NCBI RefSeq assembly: GCF_003966155.1
Contig: NZ_RXNS01000019.1
Coordinates: forward strand, 25,175 to 89,174
Direction: 5' to 3'
From: Halomonas nitroreducens
Lineage (GTDB): Bacteria > Pseudomonadota > Gammaproteobacteria > Pseudomonadales > Halomonadaceae
Length of the DNA: 64,000 bases
The notes beneath the pieces are model-generated. The model saw only the letters and a program-made list of their open reading frames with translations. It was not told the origin of the DNA and made no database searches. The position numbers were made by a program, and so were the translations under genes. Below, piece by piece: positions 8,085 through 18,277 of this stretch. Positions within the stretch are counted from its first letter, which is position 1. The number at the start of each line of letters is the position of its first letter.

Positions 8085-9781
8085 GATGCTCGCCTCTGCT
8101 CGCGCTCGATCCCGGCCATGAACACCGCCTCCATGCCGGCATCGTGCGGCAGGCCCAGTGTCACGCGCAGTTGGTCCGGGGTGTCGAGGGCGATCAGTCG
8201 GCCCTGGTGCATCAGCCCCAGCCGGTGGCAGTAGTTGGCCTCCTCCAGATAATGGGTCGTGACGAACACGGTCATGCCCTGCCCGGCCAGGGTCAGGATC
8301 AGATGCCAGAAGTGCTGGCGGCTGAGGGGGTCGATGCCCGAGGTGGGTTCGTCCAGGAACAGCACCGCCGGGCCATGCAGGATGCTGCAGGCCAGGGCCA
8401 GGCGTTGACGCACCGCTGCCGACAAGGCATCGACGCGCTGCTCTTCCAGTCCTGTGAGGTGGGTCATGTGGCTGGCCCAGTCGATGGCCAGGCGACGCTG
8501 ACGGCCCGCAAGCCCATAGATGCCGGCGAAGAACCTCAGGTTCTCGGCGACCGAGAGGTCCGGATAAAGCGAGAAATGCTGCGACATGTAGCCGAGACGT
8601 CGGCGGAGCTGACCCACCTGCTCGGTCACCGACAGCTCGCCGACCCAGGCCCGGCCGACGCTGGGCTTCTGCAGGCCACACAAGACCCGGATCAGGGTGG
8701 TCTTGCCGGCACCGTTGGGGCCCAGCCAGCCGATCACCTCGCCTGGTGGCACGCGAAGGGACACCTCGTGCACGGCCATGACGTCACCGAAATGGACACC
8801 CAGCCGTTCGGCGCGGACTTCCACGCCGGTCGCGGCGAAGGCCGGCGGCATCGGCGGGGGCAAGACGGCCGGCGCCGAAAGGGGCGACAGGGCGATGAAC
8901 GCTTCCTCCAGGGTCGGCTCGACCGCAACGAGGTGGCCAAGCCCATCGAGCCGGGCCAGGGCATCTACTGGCACGTCTTGGTCGGGGGCAAGCTGGATGC
9001 GCAGCCGGTTTGCCAGACGTTGCAGGCTCGAGATGCCGGGCCACGACCTGACGAGAGCCTCCGTCTCGTCGAGATGTGACGTCGCCAGCTGGTAGATGTG
9101 GCCGGTTACGCGCCGACGCAATCTGGCCGGTGTGTCGAGCGCCACCAGCTGGCCGTCGTGGAGAAACCCCAATCGGTCGCAGTGCTCGGCTTCATCCATG
9201 TAGGGCGTGCTGATGACCACCGTGTTGCCCTCATCCCGGTGACGGCGCAGCAGACGCCAGAGATCACGGCGAGAGAGGGGATCGACGCCCAGGCTGAGTT
9301 CATCGAGTAACAGCAATGCCGGTGCGTGGATGAGTGCCGCGCACAGCGACAGCTTCTTGCGCATGCCGCCGGAGAGCTGCCCCGCCCGTCGATGCCGGGC
9401 ATTCTCGAGGCCGGCCATGGTCAGCAGCTCCTCACTGCGCAGGCGAAAGTCTGACGCGGCGACGTCACGGATGCGGGCAGCGAACTGCAGGTTCTCGATT
9501 ACGCTGAGTCGGTCATAGAGGGAAAATGCTTGAGTCATGTAACCGACACGCGCATTGACCTCTTCGGCGCCGTGGCGGGTATCGAAACCGAATACCGTGA
9601 GTTGCCCCTCGCTGGGGTCGAGGATCGCCGCCAGCAATTGCATCAGGGTGGTCTTGCCGGCCCCGTCGGGCCCCAGCAGGCCGAAGATCTCCCCGTCCCT
9701 CACTTCCAGGTCGATATCCGCCAGGACCCGGCGTCCGGCGAAGCGGCGCCCCACGCCGTCGGCACGAATCACCGTCGTCAT
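8081..9781 (-). CDS. ABC transporter ATP-binding protein with two fused nucleotide-binding domains
   Basis: The 566-residue protein carries two complete ATPase domains. The first has Walker A GPDGAGKTT (about residue 37), signature LSGGM and Walker B LLLLDELS; the second has Walker A GPNGAGKTT (about 355), a degenerate signature (LSAAVRQRL) and Walker B VLFLDEPTSG. A linker of about 60 residues separates them. It drives the two downstream permeases. The first walker B reads DELS instead of the common DEPT, and the second signature has lost the canonical SGGQ, so the two sites may not be equivalent. The ATG at 9781 overlaps the adaptor stop. Confidence 0.9.
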   Translation of the reverse strand: MTTVIRADGVGRRFAGRRVLADIDLEVRDGEIFGLLGPDGAGKTTLMQLLAAILDPSEGQLTVFGFDTRHGAEEVNARVGYMTQAFSLYDRLSVIENLQFAARIRDVAASDFRLRSEELLTMAGLENARHRRAGQLSGGMRKKLSLCAALIHAPALLLLDELSLGVDPLSRRDLWRLLRRHRDEGNTVVISTPYMDEAEHCDRLGFLHDGQLVALDTPARLRRRVTGHIYQLATSHLDETEALVRSWPGISSLQRLANRLRIQLAPDQDVPVDALARLDGLGHLVAVEPTLEEAFIALSPLSAPAVLPPPMPPAFAATGVEVRAERLGVHFGDVMAVHEVSLRVPPGEVIGWLGPNGAGKTTLIRVLCGLQKPSVGRAWVGELSVTEQVGQLRRRLGYMSQHFSLYPDLSVAENLRFFAGIYGLAGRQRRLAIDWASHMTHLTGLEEQRVDALSAAVRQRLALACSILHGPAVLFLDEPTSGIDPLSRQHFWHLILTLAGQGMTVFVTTHYLEEANYCHRLGLMHQGRLIALDTPDQLRVTLGLPHDAGMEAVFMAGIEREQRRAS

Positions 9782-10737
9782 GGCGGCACGACCAGGGTGG
9801 CGGGCCAGGGGGCCTCGTTCTGCCAGCGAATCCAGGCATCGGCCGGCATGCCGGGCTTGAGGATGCCGTTGGGGTTGGCAACCTGCAGGGTCACGCCGAA
9901 CACGGTGCGAGCGCGTTCCCGCGGCAGGTGGACGTCGCGCGGGGTGAACTGGGCCTGGCTGTCGATGGCCGTGACCTCCGCCTCGAAGTAGCGGTCGGGG
10001 AAGGCATCGACCCGCACCCGGGCGGGAGCGCGGAGGCGCACCTTGCCGAGCGAGCGCTCGTCGATGTAGAGCTTGAGTCGCGGGCGGGCCAGGTCGACCA
10101 GGACGGCCACGGTCTGTCCCGGGGTGACCACCTCGCCGACCTCGATGGCCTTGGTCAGCACCGTGGCCTCGAGGGGGCTGCGCAGCACGGTCTTGTCGCG
10201 CTGGTTGGCCAGCTGGGCGCGCTGCTGCTGGAGGGCCTCGTGGTGGGCGATGGCCTCGGCCCGCTGGGCTTCCAGGATATCGACCTCGCCCTGCGCCTCA
10301 CGTAGCCGGTCTTCGCTGCGCTCCAGCTGCTGCTGGGGGAGACTGCCGCCCCGGCGCAGCCGGCGGGATCGTTCCAGCTCGGTTTCGGCGTTGGCGAGAT
10401 GGTGGCGTGCCGTGTCGAGCATGACCTCGACCCGCGTCACGGCGTGTTCGGCGGCGGCCAGGCGGGCCGCCAGCTCGGCTTCCTCCAGTCGCAGCAGACT
10501 GTCGTCGAGGCGTATCAGCTCGCTGCCCTTGTCGACCGGCTGGCCCTCGCGCAGCCGGCTGTCAACCACCCGGCCTGATAGCTCGGCGGCAAGTCGGACT
10601 TCGGTGGCCTCGATACGGCCGCTGGCATACAGAATGCCTCGAGGCGGGGACGGCGGTTGCCAGCCCAGAAACGCCAGATAGCCGCCGGTGGCGAGTAGTA
10701 CCAAGGCCACCAATGTCCATCGTGTCTGGTTCATCAT
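9778..10737 (-). CDS. HlyD-family periplasmic adaptor of the ABC exporter
   Basis: The protein links the inner-membrane ABC exporter to an outer-membrane channel. It starts at the tandem ATGs at 10737/10734 behind AGGAAGG, with a membrane anchor (LVALVLLATGGYLAFLGW). It then has a lipoyl half-domain (YASGRIEATEVRLAAELSGR), a long alpha-hairpin coiled coil (about residues 70-190, rich in AAEHAVTRVE and RLREAQGEVDILEAQRAE), the second lipoyl half (LRSPLEATVLTKAIEVGEVV) and a beta-barrel. First gene of the four-gene exporter unit. No outer-membrane TolC-like gene is adjacent, so it probably uses a shared channel. Confidence 0.85.
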   Translation of the reverse strand: MMNQTRWTLVALVLLATGGYLAFLGWQPPSPPRGILYASGRIEATEVRLAAELSGRVVDSRLREGQPVDKGSELIRLDDSLLRLEEAELAARLAAAEHAVTRVEVMLDTARHHLANAETELERSRRLRRGGSLPQQQLERSEDRLREAQGEVDILEAQRAEAIAHHEALQQQRAQLANQRDKTVLRSPLEATVLTKAIEVGEVVTPGQTVAVLVDLARPRLKLYIDERSLGKVRLRAPARVRVDAFPDRYFEAEVTAIDSQAQFTPRDVHLPRERARTVFGVTLQVANPNGILKPGMPADAWIRWQNEAPWPATLVVPP

Positions 10738-10838
10738 CCTTCCTACCGGTCTCCCCGAGAGGCCGCGACATGGCAGATGGCGCATGACCCGATCATGAGG
10801 GCGTCTCGCATGCCACCCGCGGTCTCGCCTGGTCGGCG

Positions 10839-12215
10839 TCAATCGACGGGATGGCCCGCCTCGCAGTTGCCCCGATCTTCATAACGTGTGCATCCCGCTC
10901 TGGTCATGGCCTGATGTACCGATACGGCGCAGGTGGTGCGGAGCGGCGTGCGGCTGGCGTCGTGCATCCAGCCCAAGCCGAGCATGGCCAGGATCACGGC
11001 ACCTATCAGCATGCCGACCGGTGCGATAGTCGTCCCGGTGACCAGCATCAGCCAGCTGGCCAGCATCGGCGTCAGGCCTCCGACGATGCCCAGACCGACA
11101 TTGAACACGATCGAATAGCCGCTCAGCCGGTCGTCTTCCGGAAATAGCTCCGTGAACAGGGCGGGGGCGGCGCCGAGCGGCACGGCCAGGATAGCCCCCA
11201 TGACGAGCTGGCCAACGATCATGGCCGTGAGGCTGCCGGTGCGCATCCAGACCAGGCTCAGGCTGCCGGCGATGCCCAGGCTCAGGAAAGCGGCCAGCAA
11301 CAGGGGAGACCGCCGGATCCAGCGGTCCGACACCCAGCCGGCAATCGGTATGAGCGGCAACAGGAGGGTCATTGTCAGGGTGTTGGCCCGCATGGCTGTC
11401 CCCAGGGAGATATCGGTCACTTCCTCGAGCCAGGTCGGCAGGTAGACCAGGACAAGGTAGAACACCGCTCCATAGCCGGAAGCGAACAGGCCCCCCTGAA
11501 CCATCTGGGCGCGATTACAGTGAAAGGCCTCCCTGATGGGAGAGTTGGGGCAGCGTGCCGCCTCGTAGCGGGCAAACTGCGGTGATTCCGGAAGATCCTT
11601 GCGCAGCAATAGGGCAACCCCGCCCAGCACCCCTCCCAGCAGGAACGGCAGTCGCCACCCCCAGGCCTCCAGGACAGTTTGCGTCATGATGCTGGTGGTC
11701 ACGGCGGCGGCGGCCGATCCCAGCAGCATGCCGATCAGGCTGCCCATGTTGGCCCAGCTCCCCGCCAGTCCCCGGCGATGGGAAGGGGCGGTTTCGACCA
11801 GGTAGGTCACGGAGGTGGCGAATTCGCCACCCACCGACAGGCCCTGGATCATTCGGATCGCCGTCAGCAACACTGGCGCGGCGATGCCGATGGAAGCATG
11901 GCTGGGCAGCAGTCCCAGCAGGAGGGTGGGAAGCGCCATCATGGCGACGGAAAGCACCAGGGTGCGGCTGCGTCCGATGGTGTCGCCCAGCCAACCGAAC
12001 AGCACGGAGCCCAGCGGGCGCATGACAAAGCCCACCGCGAAGACCCCATAGGCCGCGATTAGCGAGATCAATGGATCCTCGGTGGGAAAGAACACTCTGG
12101 AAAGTATCGAGGCCATGAAGCCATACAGGGCAAAATCGTACCATTCCAGCACGTTGCCGATGATGCCGGCGGCCACGGTCATACTCCCCTGACCCTGTCC
12201 CAGATGAAACAGCAT
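10839..12215 (-). CDS. MFS transporter, metabolite:H+ symporter (MHS) family
   Basis: The 458-residue protein has 12 hydrophobic segments and the MHS/ProP-type motifs: IGNVLEWYDFALYGFMA in the first helix, GFVMRPLGSVLFGWLGD-TIGRS (motif A, loop 2-3) and RMIQGLSVGGEFATSVTYL in the fourth helix. The family takes up organic acids or osmolytes such as citrate, ketoglutarate, proline and betaine with protons. The ATG at 12215 has GGAG seven bases upstream. An unusual polar tail of about 40 residues with three Cys (TTCAVSVHQ..TRAGCTRY..GNCEAG) follows the last helix. It lies between the ABC exporter and DUF3141; functional connection is not evident. Confidence 0.85.
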   Translation of the reverse strand: MLFHLGQGQGSMTVAAGIIGNVLEWYDFALYGFMASILSRVFFPTEDPLISLIAAYGVFAVGFVMRPLGSVLFGWLGDTIGRSRTLVLSVAMMALPTLLLGLLPSHASIGIAAPVLLTAIRMIQGLSVGGEFATSVTYLVETAPSHRRGLAGSWANMGSLIGMLLGSAAAAVTTSIMTQTVLEAWGWRLPFLLGGVLGGVALLLRKDLPESPQFARYEAARCPNSPIREAFHCNRAQMVQGGLFASGYGAVFYLVLVYLPTWLEEVTDISLGTAMRANTLTMTLLLPLIPIAGWVSDRWIRRSPLLLAAFLSLGIAGSLSLVWMRTGSLTAMIVGQLVMGAILAVPLGAAPALFTELFPEDDRLSGYSIVFNVGLGIVGGLTPMLASWLMLVTGTTIAPVGMLIGAVILAMLGLGWMHDASRTPLRTTCAVSVHQAMTRAGCTRYEDRGNCEAGHPVD

Positions 12216-12366
12216 GCGCTCGCTCCTGCCCGTGCCCTGCCTGACCTTCTCCGGGCATCAGTTGAGACATTCGACAATTCGATAGCGGTTGTCAGTCGAT
12301 CGGATCGGTGCCTTGCTTCAGTTACATTGATCGAGGGGGCGACGGCCCATCGTCCATCGCTGGGCG

Positions 12367-14133
12367 TCATCGACTCGTCGTGTCCGATGGCCGGCGGTAA
12401 GCCCCCTGAAATGCCATCTCGCACAGGCTGTCGCGCAACGTCCCGGCAATCGTCAATGCTGTAGTGATCGACTCGCTGAAGCGCGCCTCCCACTGACGGT
12501 AGGGGTTGTCGCGCTCGAGCGGCCGGCGCTGTTCTTCTGCCTGCTCGGCCAGCCACCTCACGCCCGCCATCCAGGGAGAGAAGCGTTCCGAGAACAGCAG
12601 CCGACTGGTGCGTGCCGGATGCAGCTGGCGCAGCGTCTCCGCCGTCCAGGGAGTGACCGCCAGGCGGACCCAGGGCCCGAGGAAGGTCTCATAGAGGGCC
12701 ACGTTGTGCTCGGAGAGCGCTCGCACCCGGTCGAAGGCCGGCGTGTGACTCGGATAGTTCAGGTCTTCCACGCGGCGCTCCTCGAAGTGGACCCGGAACT
12801 GCGGCCTGTGACAGTCGGGGTCGCCGGTGGGATTGTCGATGCACAGCTCATAGAGGCCGGGTGCCAGATCGTCGATGTCCTCGAGGCTCTCGAGAATCGC
12901 CCGATGCTCGAGGCGCGCGACCCTGGAGGAGACGAAGAGCCCCAGATGGCCGACATGGGGGTTGAGCAGGTAGATGATGCGCTGACCGGCGGCCTTGAGC
13001 GCTTCCGTGTCCGGATAGACCGTCGGAATCCAGTCGAGTGCCTGGTGGGGCGGAGTGATGTTGTCGCCACTGGAGGCGAAGATCACCAGCGGATTGCGGA
13101 TACGCTTGAGGTCGATGGTGCAGCCTGGGCAGACCCGCAGTTCGCCGCGCTCGAGCTTGTTGCCGACGAACAGGTTCTCGACGATGGCGGTGATCTCTTC
13201 CTTGCTCAGCGTGTAGAAGCCTGTCCACCAGCGCTCGAAGTCGAGGAAGCGTTCGCGCTGTCCCGCGACATCCGCGAACAACTGGTAGTCTTTCTGCCAC
13301 AGGGTATTGGCCGGCTTGAGAGCCTCGAAGTTGGCGACCAGGTGGGCACCGTCGAAGCGGCCGTCGCCCAGGTCGGCGAGCAGGTGGGTGAGCCAGGCGC
13401 CGCCCAGCAGGCCACCGGCCAGACGCATGGGGTTGACGCCGGATTCGCCCGACCAGTAGGAGAGCGGCGAGCCGTTGAGCACTGCCGGTCCCACCAGGCC
13501 CTTGCAGTCGGCGGAGAGCAGGGCAATCGCCCAGCCCGCCTGGCAGTTGCCGTAGAGTACCGGCGGCTGGCCGGGATGCCGCTCGGTGACCGTCTCGACG
13601 AAGCGACGCAGGACGTGCAGCACGTCGTCCAGTGTCTGGCCGGGCAGGGGGGCCGGGAAGAAGATCACGAAGTAGACCTGATGGCCCTCGTGAAGCGCCA
13701 TGCCCACCTCGGAGTCGCGCTTGAAGCCGCCGATGCCCGGGCCGTGACCGGCACGGGGGTCGACGATCATGACCGGCGGCTTGCTCGTGTCGAGGCAATC
13801 CTCCAGGCAGTCATCGCCGACCCGGATGATCCGCAGCAGGGCGTAGTTGGCCGGCCGCGCCAGTCGACGGCCATCGAGGATTGTCTCGTAGTCGAAGTCG
13901 AGCAGCGGAGGCTTGCCGGCCCGCTCATGCTCGAGCATGTTCTCTGCGCGCTGGCGCAGGGTATCCAGGTAGAGCACGCTGCGTTGCCACAGGTCGAGCT
14001 GATAGGCCGCCAGGCCCATGGTCGATGCCGGCGAAGGCAGGTAGGCGAGAGGCTCTGTCCCGTCCCTCTCAGGCGTGGTCGTCTGGTATGGCTGGTGCTC
14101 GATCGCTTCTCTCTCGGGGGGATCTACCATCAT
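12367..14133 (-). CDS. DUF3141 protein, PhaC-like alpha/beta hydrolase
   Basis: The family is uncharacterised; it is related to class III-type polyhydroxyalkanoate synthases. The 588-residue protein has a PHA-synthase-like lipase box with Cys as nucleophile, YGNCQAGWA (C197), an Asp in SSGDNITPP (D357) and a His in HVGHLG (H396). Together these form a plausible Cys-Asp-His triad. No signal peptide is present. The start is uncertain: tandem ATGs at 14133/14130 follow GGAG by about ten bases, but a GTG overlapping the preceding gene's stop at 14219 is possible. It is the last gene of the copA / HMA-like / DUF2933 / methyltransferase-like run. Known for the family: close PhaC relation. Inferred: acyl transfer or hydrolysis linked to membrane or metal stress. 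Confidence 0.75.
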   Translation of the reverse strand: MMVDPPEREAIEHQPYQTTTPERDGTEPLAYLPSPASTMGLAAYQLDLWQRSVLYLDTLRQRAENMLEHERAGKPPLLDFDYETILDGRRLARPANYALLRIIRVGDDCLEDCLDTSKPPVMIVDPRAGHGPGIGGFKRDSEVGMALHEGHQVYFVIFFPAPLPGQTLDDVLHVLRRFVETVTERHPGQPPVLYGNCQAGWAIALLSADCKGLVGPAVLNGSPLSYWSGESGVNPMRLAGGLLGGAWLTHLLADLGDGRFDGAHLVANFEALKPANTLWQKDYQLFADVAGQRERFLDFERWWTGFYTLSKEEITAIVENLFVGNKLERGELRVCPGCTIDLKRIRNPLVIFASSGDNITPPHQALDWIPTVYPDTEALKAAGQRIIYLLNPHVGHLGLFVSSRVARLEHRAILESLEDIDDLAPGLYELCIDNPTGDPDCHRPQFRVHFEERRVEDLNYPSHTPAFDRVRALSEHNVALYETFLGPWVRLAVTPWTAETLRQLHPARTSRLLFSERFSPWMAGVRWLAEQAEEQRRPLERDNPYRQWEARFSESITTALTIAGTLRDSLCEMAFQGAYRRPSDTTSR

Positions 14134-14216
14134 GGAGCCGTGTCTCCCGTCGTCGGCCAGCGGGATGAGACCGGTAGATGCGGCCCCATCGAAGGCGAAT
14201 GTCGTCTGTGGGCCTG

Positions 14217-14876
14217 TCACATCGGTCGGCCGCGCTGACTGCTCAGCCGCAGGCGCGGCAGGAAGCGCGGGGTTCGTGCCGCATACGCCTGCCAGGCCTC
14301 GCCAAACCGGCGTGCCATCTCGCGTTCTTCGTGAATCGCCAGGCGCGAGTACATCCACACCAGCACCGGAAACATGGCCAGGGTCAACAGGGTAGGCCAC
14401 TGCAGCAGAAAGCCGGTCATCACCAGCACGAAGCTGGCATATTGCGGATGCCGTACATAGGCATAGGGGCCGGTCGTCGCCAACAGGCCACTGCGCTGGG
14501 CCGCGTAGAGCACCCGCCAGCCCGCCGCGATGAGGGCGAACCCCGCGACGATGAACAGCATGCTCAGGACGTGGAAGGGGCCGAAGTGCGGGTTGGCCTG
14601 CCACCCGAACAGCATCTCCAGCAGGTGCCCGGCGTCGTGGCTGAACCAGTCCACCTGCGGGTAGCGTGACTGCAGCCAGCCGGACAGGAAGTAGAGGGTC
14701 AACGGGAAGCCGTACATCTCGGTGAACAGCGCTACCAGGAACGCGCTGAAGGCCCCGAATGAGCGCCAGTCACGGCGGGTCTGGGGCCTGAAGAAGGTGA
14801 AGGCGAAGAAGATGAAGATCGCCGAATTGAGCAGCACCAGCCCCCACAGGCCGTAAGCGGGTACCGGCTCAGTCAT
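14217..14876 (-). CDS. isoprenylcysteine carboxyl methyltransferase-like membrane protein
   Basis: The 219-residue membrane protein has about six helices. Near the C-terminus it shows the ICMT/NnrU-like S-adenosylmethionine-binding signature: TGPYAYVRHPQYASFVLVM, then HEEREMARRFGEAWQAYAAR. The family methylates small molecules or phospholipids in the membrane in bacteria; the substrate here is unknown. The ATG at 14876 overlaps the end of the DUF2933 gene by eight bases, so the two are co-translated. This pair next to copper ATPase genes recurs in halophilic gammaproteobacteria as far as I know, which would suggest a role in the metal-stress response. Confidence 0.75.
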   Translation of the reverse strand: MTEPVPAYGLWGLVLLNSAIFIFFAFTFFRPQTRRDWRSFGAFSAFLVALFTEMYGFPLTLYFLSGWLQSRYPQVDWFSHDAGHLLEMLFGWQANPHFGPFHVLSMLFIVAGFALIAAGWRVLYAAQRSGLLATTGPYAYVRHPQYASFVLVMTGFLLQWPTLLTLAMFPVLVWMYSRLAIHEEREMARRFGEAWQAYAARTPRFLPRLRLSSQRGRPM

Positions 14877-15105
14877 CCGGACCGTCTCCCGGCTTGCCAG
14901 GGCCCTTGTGGCCTCCATGGCCACCGTGCATGAACAGGTGCATTAGCGGGCAGGCCAGCACGACCAGCCAGGGCAGCGCGCCGAGCAGGTGTACCTTATG
15001 CTCCTCCCAGAGCAGGAAGACCATCACCGCCAGGGCAATCGCCACCATGAGCCAGAAGGTGCCCTTGCTCGGCCGTCGATCCAGCCAACCCTTTTCGTCA
15101 TTCAT
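14869..15105 (-). CDS. DUF2933 small membrane protein
   Basis: The 78-residue protein has two close helices (FWLMVAIALAVMVFLLWEEH and LPWLVVLACPLMHLFMHGG), then a tail rich in Gly and His (HGGHGGHKGPGKPGD). Both features are typical of DUF2933, a small family repeatedly found beside copper and silver resistance genes. The Met/His/Cys cluster CPLMHLFMHGGHGGH is a likely metal-binding surface on the membrane. It lies three bases after the copA-tail remnant and overlaps the methyltransferase-like gene. Function is unproven. Confidence 0.8.
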   Translation of the reverse strand: MNDEKGWLDRRPSKGTFWLMVAIALAVMVFLLWEEHKVHLLGALPWLVVLACPLMHLFMHGGHGGHKGPGKPGDGPDD

Positions 15106-15107
15106 GG

Positions 15108-15197
15108 TCAGATCCTCGTGTGTCGTAAACGCAGGACACCTGCCACCACCGACACCGAGCCATATGACAGGGCTGCGGCGGCGATGGTGGTAGCCAT
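15108..15197 (-). pseudogene. remnant of a second copA: last 29 codons of a P-type ATPase
   Basis: This stretch reads ATG..AAAALSYGS, then SVSVVAGVLRLRHTRI and a stop. It is the same as the C-terminus of the intact P-type ATPase encoded at 15569-17899 ([25 protein letters not shown]), with matching flanking sequence just after the stop (both continue GACCAT on the coding strand). Its start ATG overlaps the stop of the HMA-like gene (TGATG). It is therefore the tail of a deleted second copA copy. Some residual translation as a 29-residue hydrophobic peptide is possible. Confidence 0.75.
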
Positions 15198-15535
15198 CAA
15201 TGGCAGCTCCACGGCTCCTTGTTGGCATTGTCCTTGATGTTCTGGTCGATGAACCGGTAGTGGTCTTCCTTGAAACGCGTCCACCAGCCGTGGCTGATCT
15301 CGATGGCGTGCCGGGCGAGGATTGCCTCGATTTGGTCGATGCACAGCCGCGACGCATCATAGGCCATGCTGAGCCTGTTCTTGTCGGTGTCATAGGTGAC
15401 GCGTTCGAGGCCGTACAGCGCATCGATCTCGCCCATGGCGAGGCGCAAAGCATCCGGATCGCAGGGCTCGAGCTTCAGTTTGCGAGTCACCAGAGTGACC
15501 TCGGAGACGCCGAGACGGTGCTGTTTCTTTGACAT
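15197..15535 (-). CDS. HMA-like (ferredoxin-fold) small protein linked to copper ATPase
   Basis: The 112-residue soluble protein follows copA by 33 bases. Its first half (VSEVTLVTRKLKLEPCDPDA..MGEIDALYGLERVTYD..RLSMAYDASRLCIDQIEAIL) has the beta-alpha-beta-beta-alpha spacing of heavy-metal-associated domains, but the usual CxxC metal site is missing. The second half is a conserved HGWWTRFKEDHYRFIDQ stretch and ends EPWSCH. I regard it as a partner protein of the ATPase; metal binding through the C-terminal Cys-His is possible but unproven. The ATG at 15535 is chosen because GGGGAG lies eight bases upstream. A decayed paralogue occupies 5592-5811. Confidence 0.65.
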   Translation of the reverse strand: MSKKQHRLGVSEVTLVTRKLKLEPCDPDALRLAMGEIDALYGLERVTYDTDKNRLSMAYDASRLCIDQIEAILARHAIEISHGWWTRFKEDHYRFIDQNIKDNANKEPWSCH

Positions 15536-15568
15536 ACGGAACACTCCCCTGTGTGCCTTGAGGCATGG

Positions 15569-17899
<2,331 letters not shown>

Positions 17900-18017
17900 G
17901 GCATCGTCTCCTCGCTTCCCTGCATGGTGTCAGTCTCTTGGCCCGTCTCGGAGCGGGTAACCGGTAAGGACGTTGTCCAGAGGGTGATTCCGGATCGGCA
18001 ACCGCCAATTCGATGTC

Positions 18018-18049
18018 AGCCTAAAACCCTCGTGTTACCCAATGGTCAA
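18018..18049 (-). promoter_or_regulatory. CueR-like (MerR-family) promoter upstream of copA
   Basis: On the minus strand TTGACC (18049-18044) is followed, after an over-long spacer of 19-20 bases, by TTAGGCT (18024-18018). The spacer contains an imperfect dyad ACCATTG...CGAGGGT. A TTGACC -35 with a stretched spacer and a dyad is the hallmark of promoters activated by CueR/MerR regulators. It lies about 120 bases upstream of copA. No cueR gene is present in the window. Confidence 0.55.
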
Positions 18050-18102
18050 GCGAGGGGGAGCTCCCGCTGGGGCGGATAGCCCTTACCCTTGATCGACGTC
18101 AT
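18046..18102 (-). other. short upstream ORF, 18 codons, possibly a truncated gene or leader
   Basis: ATG at 18102 opens MTSIKGKGYPPQRELPLA and stops at a TGA that lies inside the TTGACC hexamer of the copA promoter. Its start is 46 bases from the tandem GCTGAA repeat at 18148-18164, the same geometry as at three real genes here. It may be a leader peptide or the 5' stub of a deleted copper-regulated gene. Coding is unproven. Confidence 0.3.
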
Positions 18103-18147
18103 GCAATTCCCGGTTTCTTGATGGCCACCCCTAGCCTGGGCGGCAAA

Positions 18148-18164
18148 GCTGAACCAGGGCTGAA
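18148..18164 (-). promoter_or_regulatory. candidate CopR operator, copy 1
   Basis: GCTGAA-CCAGG-GCTGAA followed by T. It is the same direct repeat as at 21851, 24588 and 27124, in the same orientation relative to the gene. The hexamer repeat has an 11-base period, as expected for OmpR-family response regulators. It lies 46 bases from the short ORF start at 18102 and 249 bases from copA. Confidence 0.5.
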
Positions 18165-18277
18165 TGGGCGGAGCCTGTTCGTGGCGTCATGGAAGTGTCA
18201 GCCAGGCATACCCCGCTGACGTCTCGTATTCCCCATGATAGATGGCGTTAACGGGCATCTGGCGGGACATGGACCGG

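Larger units (their letters stand above)
17900..18277. other. gene-poor stretch between copA and the TVP38 gene
   Basis: No full-length gene is visible. It holds the CueR-like promoter, the 18-codon ORF and the GCTGAA direct repeat. The layout, two different regulator sites separated by a stub ORF, suggests a deletion joined two copper promoters here. Confidence 0.5.

Noticed and set aside
12619..14238. Plus-strand 539-codon frame opposite DUF3141
   Set aside because: Antisense shadow; the minus-strand frame has the PhaC-like motifs.
14134..14604. N-terminal extension of DUF3141 into the methyltransferase-like gene
   Set aside because: The extension overlaps a clear membrane-protein gene in another frame and shows no conserved residues.
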